This document shows positions 1-9,479 of a stretch of 64,000 nucleotides of DNA, one piece after another (the first letter of the stretch is position 1; each line of letters begins with the position of its first letter). Made by a program: the position numbers and the translations under genes. The DNA comes from DASTFP01 sp963816855 (GTDB lineage: Bacteria > Verrucomicrobiota > Verrucomicrobiia > Chthoniobacterales > Terrimicrobiaceae), in the NCBI GenBank assembly GCA_963816855.1, contig CAWFMA010000040.1, positions 11,319-75,318 on the forward strand, in the 5' to 3' direction. The notes under the pieces are model-generated. The model was not told the origin of the DNA. It did not search any database and saw only the letters and a list, made by a program, of their open reading frames with translations.

Positions 1-949
1 AGGAATCGTTTTTCATTGAAACCAGTTCCTTGCGAAAAATCAGGAAGGCCAGAAGATTCGCCGCGGCGATCCCGATCATAGCCTTCCATCCAAAATTGAG
101 GAACATGTAAGCAAATCCCCATTCCCATTTGCTGGCCACCATAACCACGGGAGGGGCGGCAAAGTGAGTGAGCGTGCCGCCAACCGAAATATTAACGAAG
201 AGAAGTCCAAGTGTGGCGTAACGGAGCGTCATACTGGGCTGAAGCCGGTAGAAGCGGTCCACGAGGAGGAGAGCGCCGATGGTCATCGCGGCAGGTTCCG
301 TGATGAAAGATCCGAGAAGCGGCCCCACGGTGAGAATCGAAAGCCACCAGGCGGCGGGACTTTTTCCTCCAATGCCCGCGAAGAGCGAGAGGCAGGACTC
401 AGCGAAGCGAAGGATAGGTTTGGAGCTGGCGATCGCCATGATCACAAAAACGAAGATCGCTTCCGTGTACTCCACTTCATCGAAGTAGTGAACCATTGTC
501 TTCCAGCCGTGAAATGCAACGATGGCGATCCCCAGCGGTATAGCCCAGATCCCGAAAACCGCTTCGACTTCGCCCAGAAGATGAAAGAGAGTTGCCCTGA
601 AGAGCAGTTGATCCCGTTGGCGCGCGACCGCCGGGGAGGTGTTTGCCTCAAGCTTTTCGAGCGCCTCATACCGAACTGCGTAGCCGTGCGCCAGCGAAAG
701 AAATCGTGAGGCGAGAAAGGTGTGGCAGATCGCAAGCAGGAAGATCACGGTTGCCACGAGATTGAATGGCTCGGCCGCGGCACGAGAGGCTAGCCTTTGC
801 CACAGGTCCGAGCCTGTTTGATCGCCATAGCTGTCGGTCGGCCGAGGGAAAACGGGAAGATCGGTGGCGGCTCCGGCCGTGTTGTCGAAGCAGAATAGGG
901 AAGCGCCGGCGAAGACCAGCCAGCAAATCAAAAACCTACTCGCTTTCAT
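1..949 (-). CDS. Putative Na+/H+ antiporter, PF07399-like (C-terminus off the window)
   Basis: This is an open frame on the minus strand that runs off the left edge, so only about 316 N-terminal residues are present. It starts with MKASRFLICWLVFAGASLF, a signal-peptide or first membrane segment, and continues as several hydrophobic helices. The segments GPLLGSFITEPAAMT and VGGTLTHFAAPPVVMVA resemble the ion-binding loops of the putative Na+/H+ antiporter family common in Chlamydiae and Verrucomicrobia (PF07399, from memory). Predicted role: sodium/proton exchange at the inner membrane. ATG at 949 is the only reasonable start. Family assignment is by pattern recognition; that it is a polytopic transporter is clear. 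Confidence 0.75.
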   Translation of the reverse strand, partial: MKASRFLICWLVFAGASLFCFDNTAGAATDLPVFPRPTDSYGDQTGSDLWQRLASRAAAEPFNLVATVIFLLAICHTFLASRFLSLAHGYAVRYEALEKLEANTSPAVARQRDQLLFRATLFHLLGEVEAVFGIWAIPLGIAIVAFHGWKTMVHYFDEVEYTEAIFVFVIMAIASSKPILRFAESCLSLFAGIGGKSPAAWWLSILTVGPLLGSFITEPAAMTIGALLLVDRFYRLQPSMTLRYATLGLLFVNISVGGTLTHFAAPPVVMVASKWEWGFAYMFLNFGWKAMIGIAAANLLAFLIFRKELVSMKNDS

Positions 950-1149
950 GGGCAGCAATTTTGCGTTTCATGGCAGCACAATGAAGAAGGCAGGAATGAA
1001 CTCAGTTCTCAGTTTTTGCCAGCAATTTGGCGCGCGCGAATATCTTCAGGGCTGCACTCGGTCCCCGTTGCCGGTCAGTTTTGCCGGTAGGGAAATGGCG
1101 AACCTGGGGTTGTTGAGGTTGGATCCCGCGGCTTGCGTTCGAAAACGCC

Positions 1150-2316
1150 CTACACGTCCGATGTGGACCAGGCTTTTGACTTCGTCCCCGCAATTGCCGG
1201 GACGCTCTCTGAATCGGAAACATTCGCCGGGAGCGGCGATTCGGTCTCTTTGATCGAAGTCGTGTTATCTGTGGTCGTCAGCAGCCATTCGCGCCAGACT
1301 GCAACGAGCAGCGCCATGAGAACTGGACCTACGAACAAACCGACCAGGCCCATCGTCTTCACGCCTCCAATGAGACCAAACAACGTCGGCAGAAAAGGCA
1401 ACCGGATCGGACCGCCAACGAGCTTGGGACGTAGTGTCTTATCCACGACAAAAAGCTCAATGGCGCCCCATGCGAAAAGACCCAGAGCCGCGATCGGACG
1501 GCCACTGCCCACAAGATAAATTGAAACGAGCGTGACAGACAGCGGCGCTCCCCCGGGAATAAGTGCCAGAAATCCGGTCATCACCCCGAGCAAGAGCGCC
1601 GAGGGCACCCCGGCAATCTTATAGGCGACACCGAGAACGATTCCCTCGCCGACGGCGATCAGCGTCATACCGGTCACCGTAGAACTCACTGTCGCCGGTA
1701 CGACGCGCGAGAACCGATGCCAGCGAAGAGGCAAAATCCGTTCGCCAATATGATCGAGTTGCTCGACCAGTCTGGCGCCATCCTTATAAACGAAGAACAG
1801 GGTAATTACGACGAACAGCACCGAGAGCAGCAGATCGAAGGCTCCGCGACCCGTCGCGAGAACCCAACGTGAAATGTTGCCGATATGCTCGCCGCTTAGA
1901 AACTGAACAATCTCTCCGAGAGCCCGAGGTTCGCCCAAATACCGCTGCCAGTTTTCGGCGAGCCACGGGCCCAGGAAAGGCGTCGCCATGACCGATTGCG
2001 GAACCGGAATCCCCTGGCGATTCGCGTCGACCAGCCACGCGACCCAGGTGCTAATCTCGTTGACCCCGTAGGAGAGCAGCACCGCGAGGGGAATTACGAG
2101 AACCAGGAGAACGATCGCCAGCGCAATCGATGCCGCCAATGGCGTTCTTCCGCCGCACGCCCGCACCAGTCGTGCGTAGAGTGGCCAGCTGGCAAAGCCG
2201 ATAATGAGCGCCGCCAGAACGGGTACGAGAAAGCCATGGAAGAAATAGACTCCCGCCGCCAGGATTAGGATCAACAGCCAACGGGCGACAGGATTTGCGG
2301 GAAGTGGCGAGCTCAT
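1150..2316 (-). CDS. AI-2E family transporter (UPF0118/PF01594)
   Basis: The protein is about 388 residues with the layout of the AI-2E/PerM exporter family: paired N-terminal helices (WLLILILAAGVYFFHGFLVP), a long amphipathic middle region and four or more C-terminal helices. The family signature GVPSALLLGVMTGFLALIPGG is present as shorter adjoining pieces, followed by the typical LRPKLVGGPIRLPFL stretch. Family members are inner-membrane permeases; the substrate is rarely known. ATG at 2316 was chosen because the hydrophobic region begins soon after it; in-frame starts at 2331 and 2358 are possible and no Shine-Dalgarno decides between them. The gene stands alone, with no operon partner. 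Confidence 0.88.
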   Translation of the reverse strand: MSSPLPANPVARWLLILILAAGVYFFHGFLVPVLAALIIGFASWPLYARLVRACGGRTPLAASIALAIVLLVLVIPLAVLLSYGVNEISTWVAWLVDANRQGIPVPQSVMATPFLGPWLAENWQRYLGEPRALGEIVQFLSGEHIGNISRWVLATGRGAFDLLLSVLFVVITLFFVYKDGARLVEQLDHIGERILPLRWHRFSRVVPATVSSTVTGMTLIAVGEGIVLGVAYKIAGVPSALLLGVMTGFLALIPGGAPLSVTLVSIYLVGSGRPIAALGLFAWGAIELFVVDKTLRPKLVGGPIRLPFLPTLFGLIGGVKTMGLVGLFVGPVLMALLVAVWREWLLTTTDNTTSIKETESPLPANVSDSESVPAIAGTKSKAWSTSDV

Positions 2317-2441
2317 GGCGGCTGGCGGCATATTAGCACACGCGCGGATCCCCACCAACTTCTGATCAGCCGGACTCCTCTAAGCGTGAGCCGCTGATCA
2401 CCAGCGCAATGCGAGCCAGTTCAAATTTAAGAAGGGCGGAA

Positions 2442-2885
2442 TCAGTCGCTCTTGCCCGACTTGAGAGAGTCGCGGACAGATTCGGTAGCCTCCTTTACAG
2501 CCTCTCCGGCCTTCTGGAGGGCCTGCGTGGTGGCTTCCGTCGCTTTGTTGGCGCTGGCCTGAACTTTGGCCGTAGTGAAGTCCGCACCATAGGCGTTATA
2601 CTTCGCGCGAAGATCCGAAAGCTTCCTGGTGACTTCATCCTTTTCCGCGCCGCCCACCTTAGCCTCTCGAATCTCTAGTTCCTTGATCTCGACGTTCAGG
2701 TCTGCGAGCGCCTTCTCGACCTCGTTCATGTTCGCTTCCGATGGATCCGCCTTGAATTGGCGAATCTTTTCCTCCACCATCGCTGTCTTCGCGGTTGCCG
2801 TCGGCACCGGCTCGGACGGCTTGCAGGCGAAAATCGCGCCGAAACAAACCGCTCCGAAAATAACGCTGGCAAGAAGAGATTTCAT
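2442..2885 (-). CDS. Small lipoprotein-like protein with coiled coil
   Basis: A 147-residue protein starting MKSLLASVIFGAVCFGAIFAC. The hydrophobic segment ends in I-F-A-C, a plausible lipobox, so it is probably acylated and anchored facing the periplasm. The remainder is strongly helical and charged: EKIRQFKADPS, then a long Glu/Lys/Ala-rich coiled coil, ending in an Ala/Thr-rich amphipathic segment (ATEATTQALQKAGEAVKEAT) similar in character to late-embryogenesis or YtxH-like repeats. No enzymatic motif is seen. The function is unknown; a structural envelope or stress role is only a guess. Confidence 0.6.
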   Translation of the reverse strand: MKSLLASVIFGAVCFGAIFACKPSEPVPTATAKTAMVEEKIRQFKADPSEANMNEVEKALADLNVEIKELEIREAKVGGAEKDEVTRKLSDLRAKYNAYGADFTTAKVQASANKATEATTQALQKAGEAVKEATESVRDSLKSGKSD

Positions 2886-2942
2886 GGAACAGGCAAAGTC
2901 ACTCAAAGTGAAAACGCATCGCTTTTTCTTAAAGAAATCGGT

Positions 2943-3143
2943 TCACAACCACCTGGCGGATGCAGGGGAATCGCTGATTTTCTTTCCGTACTTCGCCGAA
3001 TCCCGTCGGGCTCGGGCCAGGTTTTTCGGGGGCGTGCGATGCAATGGATAACCGGCAATGACGGATAGCGTCCCGTGATCTTCGACAGCTTTCTGCGATG
3101 CTTTGGGGCCGCGGTGATTGACTTCACCGCATTCGGCGGGCAT
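2943..3143 (-). CDS. Doubtful small ORF, 66 aa
   Basis: The interval 2886-3332 has no convincing gene. The only candidate is this minus-strand frame starting MPAECGEVNHRGPKASQK and ending in a basic, Ser-rich tail. It continues open upstream to 3452, but that part lies antisense to the protease gene. Codon use is not clearly coding, no domain is recognised and no good ribosome-binding site is visible. It is listed mainly to document the 440-base gap. Confidence 0.2.
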   Translation of the reverse strand: MPAECGEVNHRGPKASQKAVEDHGTLSVIAGYPLHRTPPKNLARARRDSAKYGKKISDSPASARWL

Positions 3144-3332
3144 CCTTTTCGGCACGCCGGCAGGCCGATCAAATCTTATTAAATGGCGGATCACGACTTC
3201 TTTCAATCGAAACGGGCCAGGGAATGAGGAGGCTCCTGCGCCCCAGTGGGCTTGAATCGTGAAATCTACTGATTCTTTTGCACCGGGAGTAGTCGGCCCC
3301 ATCAGATTTACTGCCAATTCGGATCCTTCGCG

Positions 3333-4169
3333 GTGAGCAAAGCATTCCAATATCGAAAGCCGTGTCGGCGCCGGGAATTTTCGGATTGGCTGCAATTTTG
3401 TCTCCTTGCGCTTGGGATTCTCAGTTGCTGCGGATGCGCGGACCTCCACCACGCAGGCTTGAGGCCCGCGGAGACGGTGATGTTAGCGACCTATCCTCTC
3501 GCTTCGGAGACGGCATTTGGCACCGGTTTTCTGATGGGCGTGAGAGATCGCCGGGCGGGCGGCGGCGTGGTGCCGGTCATAGTGACCTCAACCCATTTTG
3601 CAAAGACCGCGAATCGCACACCGATCTACATGCCTTTGCGGGGATTCGATTCCAACGGAAAGCTCTCCGTCGCGCTTCTCGAGGCGGTTCCCGCCAAAAA
3701 GAGTGGGGTCCTCTACGTGAGGCATCCCCGGTTCGATGTCGCGGCATTCAGGGTAAAGTTTCCGAGAAACATTTCTGCGCATCTCCTCGTTGCTTTGTTG
3801 AAAGAAGAGAACCTGGAAGTTGGCGATGAACCTCGGGCCGGGGACCAGGTCAACTTTGCCGGATTCCCCGAGGGCCAGGGGACGTCGCTTGGAATGTTCC
3901 CGGTGCTTCGATCGGGAACGGTGGCATCGTTCGATCAAAGCGTCCTCGGCTTGCGAAGTTTTTTGATCAATGGAGATGTTTATCCCGGCGACAGCGGGGC
4001 GCCGGTCTTTCGGACTTCCCGCAAGGGCGCGACAAGACTGGTCGGCATGGTGATCGAGCGCCTCAGTTTTGGCCGTCGAACCCCGTTTCCGCTGGCGCTC
4101 GCGATCGACGCGAGAGCGATCCGGGAAACTTTGCATTTGCTCGCGCAACGCGAATCAGCCGGTCAATAA
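3333..4169 (+). CDS. Trypsin-like serine peptidase lipoprotein
   Basis: A 278-residue protein with an N-terminal hydrophobic segment ending in a Cys-rich lipobox-like sequence (ILSCCGC, residues 29-35), suggesting an envelope-anchored protein. A complete chymotrypsin-fold triad can be read: His88 in VTSTHFA, Asp135 in RFDVAAF and Ser221 in YPGDSGAPVF. GTGFLMG near residue 65 is the first strand of the fold. The spacing fits S1-type peptidases such as S1C/S64-like domains, but there is no PDZ domain, so it is not a classical DegP. The gene is monocistronic and the substrate unknown. The start at 3333 is the first in-frame codon before the signal segment. Confidence 0.75.
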   Translation: MSKAFQYRKPCRRREFSDWLQFCLLALGILSCCGCADLHHAGLRPAETVMLATYPLASETAFGTGFLMGVRDRRAGGGVVPVIVTSTHFAKTANRTPIYMPLRGFDSNGKLSVALLEAVPAKKSGVLYVRHPRFDVAAFRVKFPRNISAHLLVALLKEENLEVGDEPRAGDQVNFAGFPEGQGTSLGMFPVLRSGTVASFDQSVLGLRSFLINGDVYPGDSGAPVFRTSRKGATRLVGMVIERLSFGRRTPFPLALAIDARAIRETLHLLAQRESAGQ

Positions 4170-4291
4170 AAAGCGACGAATCCTGCGGAAGGCGGTTCGG
4201 GGGACGAAAGCGGCAGTTCGGGCAACCTCCGGTTCATTGCCTTTGAATCCGGATCAGCGAGAGGGAACGTGTGCTCGCCGCAGAGGCCTGC

Positions 4292-5053
4292 TCACAGCTT
4301 GAGCATTTTTTGGCGGTAATGTTCATCGGGCCGCCCGGCAATCCGGCTGACATCCTCCGCCGAAAGGAATTTTGGTCCCCCGAGCGCTGCGGCACCGACG
4401 AAGATCTTCGCCGCCTTCTCGATCATGAACATGGCTGCCTTCACCGCTTCGGCAGATCTCCCGACGGTGATCACGCCGTGATTCTCGAGAAGGATCACGC
4501 GTGGGAGGATACCCGAATCCTCGACAAAGCGGAGCGTCTCGCGGCGAATGGCCTGGCTCAGCTTTAGGCCCGGGTCGGTATAGGAGATGAAGAGGGACGC
4601 CGGGCCGCAGCAAACGACATCGTCAGGGAAAAGCTTCCTGGCGGCGAATTCACGGGCCCTTGGGGAACAGAGGATCTGGTTGGCGTGGATGGGGTGGGTG
4701 TGGCCAACGAAGCGGATTCCAGGAAGGCTGAGGAGATAGCAATGAAACAGCGCCTCGACGGAAGGTTTCTTGGCGGAAGGTTCCACACGACATGCGAAAA
4801 GCTCGGCGTCCACCTCTTTGTCGCCAAGATCGTCCCGGTCGAGTGCCTCCAGGAGCGGAGCGAATCGGCATTCTGTCACATCCTCGTCGGAAAGAGTTGC
4901 CAGATTGCTCCCGCTGGCCTTGACGATAAACGCATCGTCCGTAAGCTTGGCTGACACATTGCCTTCCCCGAGAATCGCCAACCCGCGCTCTTCGGCTCCC
5001 AAACTGTGGGAGAGGGTGAGGAGCGTTTGTCTTGCTTTTGCAAGATCGGTCAT
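4292..5053 (-). CDS. Class II aldolase/adducin family protein
   Basis: A 253-residue protein of the zinc-dependent class II aldolase family (FucA/AraD/RhaD type). Key elements are GEGNVSAK near residue 28 (phosphate loop), the metal-binding GHTHPIHAN and a second histidine cluster in LLENHGVITVG. The start at 5053 is set by an ATGA overlap with the stop of the upstream fucose-isomerase-like gene, which implies translational coupling. Given its partner, it probably cleaves a ketose-1-phosphate derived from a deoxy- or pentose sugar. It is the last gene of the minus-strand sugar operon. Substrate cannot be fixed from sequence. Confidence 0.88.
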   Translation of the reverse strand: MTDLAKARQTLLTLSHSLGAEERGLAILGEGNVSAKLTDDAFIVKASGSNLATLSDEDVTECRFAPLLEALDRDDLGDKEVDAELFACRVEPSAKKPSVEALFHCYLLSLPGIRFVGHTHPIHANQILCSPRAREFAARKLFPDDVVCCGPASLFISYTDPGLKLSQAIRRETLRFVEDSGILPRVILLENHGVITVGRSAEAVKAAMFMIEKAAKIFVGAAALGGPKFLSAEDVSRIAGRPDEHYRQKMLKL

Positions 5054-6660
5054 ACTTCCCCGCAAATAAAAACGTTGACGCCAAGCTCATCCATGGCCGC
5101 GGCCTTCGCGAAGAGAGCGCGCCGCGCCGCCGCCTTGCCCGGCGCGTAGGCAACCTGGATGTGATTGGCCTTGTGCCGCCCCATCATCTGATCTCTTGAG
5201 ATCCCCTGTAGGACGGCGTGCATGATCGGCCATTCCGGTGTAGTCAAACGCCAGCGCTCTTCGGTTTCCTCCGGAGGGAGCTTCACGACTTCCGCGAGGC
5301 CGATATCGAGATTCAGCGCTCCACTTGAGACGCTAATCCGGCTCCAGACGATCCAACCCGGCTTGCTGATGCCGCGAAGAGTGCCGCCGCCCAGGCGCCA
5401 GTACATCGGCGGTTGGCGCAAGCTATCCGCCCCCTTCCAGCCGCCGATGAAGTGCTCCGGCGGGGCCGCTCCCGAAATAAGAAATACCCAGACATAGGCG
5501 TCTAGTCTTCTGCCCTCGACCTTGCCTGAAAACTGCCGTCCCCAGCGCAAATCGTGAAGGGTATTCTCAGGGGAAAGTCCAAGCTGGCGCCAGAGGCGAT
5601 TTGTCACCAGGCCGTCAATGCCCGCGCATTCATCGACTTCGTTAAAATGCGGGATCGCCTGGCCGGGATAAAGCTCCTCGCGGGTTCCCGCGCGAAACAC
5701 CGGCGGACGGTCCACATTGTTCAACGTGCCCTCCACCAGGTCGGAGGCCGGGCAGAGATCCTTGAGTCCCTGCTGGTATTGAATTCCGATCGTCGCGCAC
5801 CCGAATTCGTCGGCGATTCGAACGGAGGCGATGTACATCTTGCATTGCTGAAGGAGTTGCGACTCGGTGAGATCAGTTTCCTCACTCTTGCCGAGGTGAA
5901 ACTTGATCCCCTTGCCCAGATACCAGTCAAAGATCGCGCGGGCTTCAACGTCCCGGACGGACAGCATTCCCGCATAGAGGGAGGATTGGCTAAGGCGCTC
6001 CTTGAATATTCCGGTGGGATTCAGGAGTTCGTCCGGAACGATTGCGTTGTACATGCCCATGCATCCCTCGTCGAAAACGCCCATGATGGCCTTTTCCGTT
6101 TTGAGCCGATCCGCGCAGCGTCTTCCCGCTTTGGCGCTTGCTTCAGGAATCTTGAGGTCTGACAAGCGCCGAACGTGAGACGAGTCGTGCTTGATTTTAC
6201 CCGTTTTTAGCCATCTGCGGATGCCGTCGTGAAAGTACGCGTCGTCGAAGTTTTCGCTCCAAAGCGTGCTGTATTTTGTGCCGGCCTTGGTCAGGGAGCC
6301 GTTGAGATTTAACAAGCCAACCAGACCGGGCCAAGTGCCGCTCCAGTTGGCGGCGGTTAATATCGGCGCGCGGTGCGAGATCAAACCGTGAAGAACATGG
6401 TGGCTGTATTGCCAAACCGATTCGGCCACGATCAAGGGCGCGTCGGCCGGAATTTTCCGGAAGACTTCGATGCCATATTTCTGGCTGTCGATAAAACCAT
6501 GCTTCTTCTCACGGTCGAACGGGTGCGCTCGCTTCACGCTCGCCCCGTGGGACTCGATCGCGGCGACGAGTTGCTTTTCCATTTCGGCCTGCGCGGCTTC
6601 GCATTTCTGATTGGCCTCGATTCGAAGATCGCCGTTCGCAATGAGGTAAATTGGTTTCAT
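5050..6660 (-). CDS. L-fucose isomerase-like protein
   Basis: A 536-residue protein related to the L-fucose/L-arabinose isomerase superfamily. The C-terminal part (GGGTLRGISKPGWIVWSRI and the following beta-rich region) resembles the fucose isomerase C-terminal domain; the N-terminal half has the Rossmann-like layers, with GVFDEGCMGMYNAIVPDE and HFNEVDECAGIDG likely carrying the metal-binding acidic residues. It would convert an aldose to a ketose in the cytoplasm, feeding the coupled aldolase gene, whose start overlaps this stop by four bases. It lies 212 bases downstream of the sugar ABC ATPase gene and may be co-transcribed with it. Exact substrate (fucose, arabinose or other) is not determinable. 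Confidence 0.8.
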   Translation of the reverse strand: MKPIYLIANGDLRIEANQKCEAAQAEMEKQLVAAIESHGASVKRAHPFDREKKHGFIDSQKYGIEVFRKIPADAPLIVAESVWQYSHHVLHGLISHRAPILTAANWSGTWPGLVGLLNLNGSLTKAGTKYSTLWSENFDDAYFHDGIRRWLKTGKIKHDSSHVRRLSDLKIPEASAKAGRRCADRLKTEKAIMGVFDEGCMGMYNAIVPDELLNPTGIFKERLSQSSLYAGMLSVRDVEARAIFDWYLGKGIKFHLGKSEETDLTESQLLQQCKMYIASVRIADEFGCATIGIQYQQGLKDLCPASDLVEGTLNNVDRPPVFRAGTREELYPGQAIPHFNEVDECAGIDGLVTNRLWRQLGLSPENTLHDLRWGRQFSGKVEGRRLDAYVWVFLISGAAPPEHFIGGWKGADSLRQPPMYWRLGGGTLRGISKPGWIVWSRISVSSGALNLDIGLAEVVKLPPEETEERWRLTTPEWPIMHAVLQGISRDQMMGRHKANHIQVAYAPGKAAARRALFAKAAAMDELGVNVFICGEV

Positions 6661-6872
6661 AACCTGGCTGAAAAATTTTGGGGAAATCTGCGCGGGAGAT
6701 CAAAGTATGCACCAGAGAAGATCGACTCAGGAACTCATTTTTCCGATAACCGTAACTTATCGAAAAACGTTGTCGCTGCATCGCCTGCGCCGCGATTTTC
6801 AACCGGGCAACGAGTCGGGAGCAGACGGGATTGAAGCTGCTCAGCTCGAGGTGAAGCTTCTTTCTATCAAAC

Positions 6873-8384
6873 TCAGGCAGCTTTGGCGGTAGGGACTCCG
6901 GCCATGAGGCGCAGGACAGACTCCTGGTTGGCCTCGGCGCGGGAGAGTTCTCCGGCGATTTTGCCGTCGCGCATGACCAGGATGCGGGTGGAGAGGTTGA
7001 TGACTTCGGGCAGTTCGGAGGAGATGAGGATGACGGCGAGTCCCTTGCTGGCCAGGTCGTCGATCAGGGCGTGGATGGCCGCCTTGGCCCCGACGTCCAC
7101 CCCGCGGGTGGGCTCGTCAACGATCAGGAGCTTGCCGCCGCGGGCCAGCCATTTGGCCAGCACGATCTTCTGCTGGTTGCCTCCGCTGAGCGAACTGGGC
7201 GGGGCTTCCATCGAGGAGGCCTTCACCCGCAGCTTGGAAAAATAGTCGGAGGAAACCTCCTCTTCGCGCCGGCGCTTGAGCATCCCGATCGCTCCCCGCA
7301 ACCGGTCCAGGATGGCCAGGCTCACATTGGCCCGGATCGGCAACTCCAGCACCAGACCCTGACGCTTGCGGTCCTCGGGAACCAGACCCACCCCCGCGGC
7401 CATCGAGGCCTTCGTCGATCCAAAAGGCAAGCGCTTCCCGTTAAGCTCCACCTCCCCGGTCGCATGGGAATCCAACCCAAAGATCGCCTTGGCCACCTCG
7501 CTGCGCCCAGAGCCCACCAACCCCGCAAAGCCCAAGATCTCCCCGGCCCGCACCTCGAAATTGATGTCCCGAAAGCGCCCCGCCGAGCTCAGATTGTTGA
7601 CCCGCAGCACCACCTCTCCCGCCTTGGCCGATACATGCTGGGGAAAATAGTCCGCCACGCTGCGCCCGATCATCATCTTGACCACCGCGTCCTGGGTCGC
7701 CTCGGCCCGGGGCAGCGTCCCCACATACTGCCCGTCGCGCAGCACGCTGATCTTGTCGCACAACCGAAACAATTCCGGCATCCGGTGCGAAACGTAGATC
7801 ATGGTCATCCCCGCCTCCCGCAGACTCTCAATGAGCTTGAAAAGATTCTGCGCATCCGGCTCCGCCAGCGAGCTCGTCGGCTCGTCGAAGACCACGATCC
7901 GCGGGTCGATCCCCACCGCCGCCGCAATCTGCACCAGTTGCTCCTGCGCCGTCGAGAGCTCGTTCATCGGCCTGCTCACCTCAAGGTGCACCCCGATCTT
8001 GCTCAGCAATTTATTGGCCCGGCGCTCCATCTCCGCCGTGTCCACCATCACCCCAAACTTGCGCGGGTAGTGCCCCATGTTCAGGTTCTCCGCCACGCTC
8101 AGATCTTTGCAAAAGGCCAGCTCCTGGTGGACCATCGCCACCCCCGCGTCCATCGCGTCCCGCGGAGAGTTGAAACTGTAGGGCTTCCCGTCGATGGTCA
8201 ACTCCCCGCTGTCCGGCTTGTGAATCCCCGCCAGCACCTTGCCCAGCGTCGATTTGCCCGCCCCGTTCTCCCCCATCAGCCCGTGGCACTCCCCCCGCGC
8301 GATGTCCAGGGTCACGTCCTTGAGCGCGATCACTCCCCCGAAGGTCTTGGTGATCGACTTAAATTGTATGAAGCTCTCCGACAT
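6873..8384 (-). CDS. Sugar ABC transporter, double ATPase subunit (RbsA/XylG-like)
   Basis: About 503 residues with two fused ABC cassettes, the hallmark of CUT2 sugar importers. Cassette 1 has Walker A GENGAGKSTLGK, a degenerate signature LSTAQEQLVQIAA and Walker B IVVFDEPTSSL. Cassette 2 has a degenerate Walker A GLVGSGRSEVA, signature LSGGNQQKIVLAKW and Walker B LLIVDEPTRGVD. ATG at 8384 is preferred over an upstream TTG because AGGAGAG lies about nine bases before it. It energises uptake by the adjacent permease and binding protein. The coding strand is unusually G/C-rich at third positions compared with genes further out. Confidence 0.95.
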   Translation of the reverse strand: MSESFIQFKSITKTFGGVIALKDVTLDIARGECHGLMGENGAGKSTLGKVLAGIHKPDSGELTIDGKPYSFNSPRDAMDAGVAMVHQELAFCKDLSVAENLNMGHYPRKFGVMVDTAEMERRANKLLSKIGVHLEVSRPMNELSTAQEQLVQIAAAVGIDPRIVVFDEPTSSLAEPDAQNLFKLIESLREAGMTMIYVSHRMPELFRLCDKISVLRDGQYVGTLPRAEATQDAVVKMMIGRSVADYFPQHVSAKAGEVVLRVNNLSSAGRFRDINFEVRAGEILGFAGLVGSGRSEVAKAIFGLDSHATGEVELNGKRLPFGSTKASMAAGVGLVPEDRKRQGLVLELPIRANVSLAILDRLRGAIGMLKRRREEEVSSDYFSKLRVKASSMEAPPSSLSGGNQQKIVLAKWLARGGKLLIVDEPTRGVDVGAKAAIHALIDDLASKGLAVILISSELPEVINLSTRILVMRDGKIAGELSRAEANQESVLRLMAGVPTAKAA

Positions 8385-8429
8385 CGCCAACCGCTCTCCT
8401 TTGGCCCTCCTCTTAGCCCCGGCCTCCTC

Positions 8430-9419
8430 CTACTTCTTGAGCCACTTCTTCCAGTTCTCGGCAAAGGCGTCCACGTTCTCCTTGGTCACCAGGGTCAAAG
8501 GGTCAATCACCTTCACGTCGGCCGGCGCCTGGTTGTTGACGATCTTGTTGAGCAGGATGTCCACCGACTTCGTCCCCCAGCCGTAGCAATCCTGCGCCAG
8601 GAGCGCCTCCACGTAGCCGTTCCTCACGTAGTTGAGCTGCGCCGGCAGCGCGTCCACCGCCACTACCTTGATCGAGCCCGCCGGCCATTTCAAGGCGTCC
8701 GCCGTAAACAAGGGCCACCCGCCAATCATCGCCCATCCCTGGATCCCCGGGTTGGCGTTCTGCGCGTTTTGCACCGCCTCCGCCGCCTTCTCCGGGGTCT
8801 CCACATGGTAGAAAACCCCAGGATTGTTGAGCTTCATGTTGGGATACTTCGCCAGCGCCTCCTTGGCTCCGGCCACCCGGTTTTGCAGGTTCGGCGCGCT
8901 CTGGTTGCCCGCCAGGATCGCGATCGTCCCTTTCTCCCCCATCGCCTTGGCCAGCACGTCCACGGTCTTCTGTCCGCACGCCTTGTCGTCGGTCCCGTAG
9001 TAGGCAAAGCGCTTGCTGTTGGGCGCGTCGGAGTCAAAACACATCACCGCCGCCCCTTTGCCCACCGCCTTGTCGATCGAGGGCGTCACCGTGTTGGCCT
9101 CCGAGCACGAGACCGCGATCCCCTGCGCTCCCATCCGCGCCAGCGCCTCGATCGCCTCCGCCTGCTTGGTGGCGTCCTCGTCGTTGGGCGTGCGGATTTC
9201 CAGCTGCACATCCACCCCGTATTTCGGCCCAAGTTCCTTGGCCGCGTCCGCTGCGCCCACTTGCGCCGCTTGAAAGACATCGTTGCTCAGGCTCTTGGCC
9301 ACAAAGCCGATCAAGACCTTCTTCTTGGCCTCGGCCGCGCCGGCCGTTGACTGCGTTATGGCCAGAGTGGCGAGCGTGGCGATTGCCACCGTGGAGCTAA
9401 GGATCCGGGTGATTTTCAT
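8430..9419 (-). CDS. Sugar ABC transporter periplasmic binding protein
   Basis: A 329-residue protein with a clear Sec signal peptide (MKITRILSSTVAIATLATLA, cleavage near residue 28). The mature part is a type-I periplasmic binding fold (Peripla_BP_4, as RbsB and other CUT2 receptors): VLIGFVAKSLSNDVFQAAQ at the start, AVMCFDSDAP for the hinge region, and IKVVAVDALPAQLNYVRNG near the end. It delivers a monosaccharide to the neighbouring permease. It lies between the permease and ATPase genes, with short spacers. The ligand is not predictable; the linked isomerase, aldolase and kinase suggest a pentose, deoxyhexose or hexose. Confidence 0.94.
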   Translation of the reverse strand: MKITRILSSTVAIATLATLAITQSTAGAAEAKKKVLIGFVAKSLSNDVFQAAQVGAADAAKELGPKYGVDVQLEIRTPNDEDATKQAEAIEALARMGAQGIAVSCSEANTVTPSIDKAVGKGAAVMCFDSDAPNSKRFAYYGTDDKACGQKTVDVLAKAMGEKGTIAILAGNQSAPNLQNRVAGAKEALAKYPNMKLNNPGVFYHVETPEKAAEAVQNAQNANPGIQGWAMIGGWPLFTADALKWPAGSIKVVAVDALPAQLNYVRNGYVEALLAQDCYGWGTKSVDILLNKIVNNQAPADVKVIDPLTLVTKENVDAFAENWKKWLKK

Positions 9420-9479
9420 GGGAGTGTTCTCTAGGGGGAGTTTTTGTTGCTTGGTTTGTTTTAAAATCTAAAAAAATCC

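Noticed and set aside
164..709. A plus-strand frame of 181 codons at the left end
   Set aside because: Antisense to the partial antiporter gene, which has continuous membrane helices and family motifs.
7071..9350. A plus-strand frame of about 759 codons
   Set aside because: It is antisense to the sugar binding protein and ATPase genes, which have clear motifs. It stays open because of the third-position bias of those genes and has no recognisable domain.
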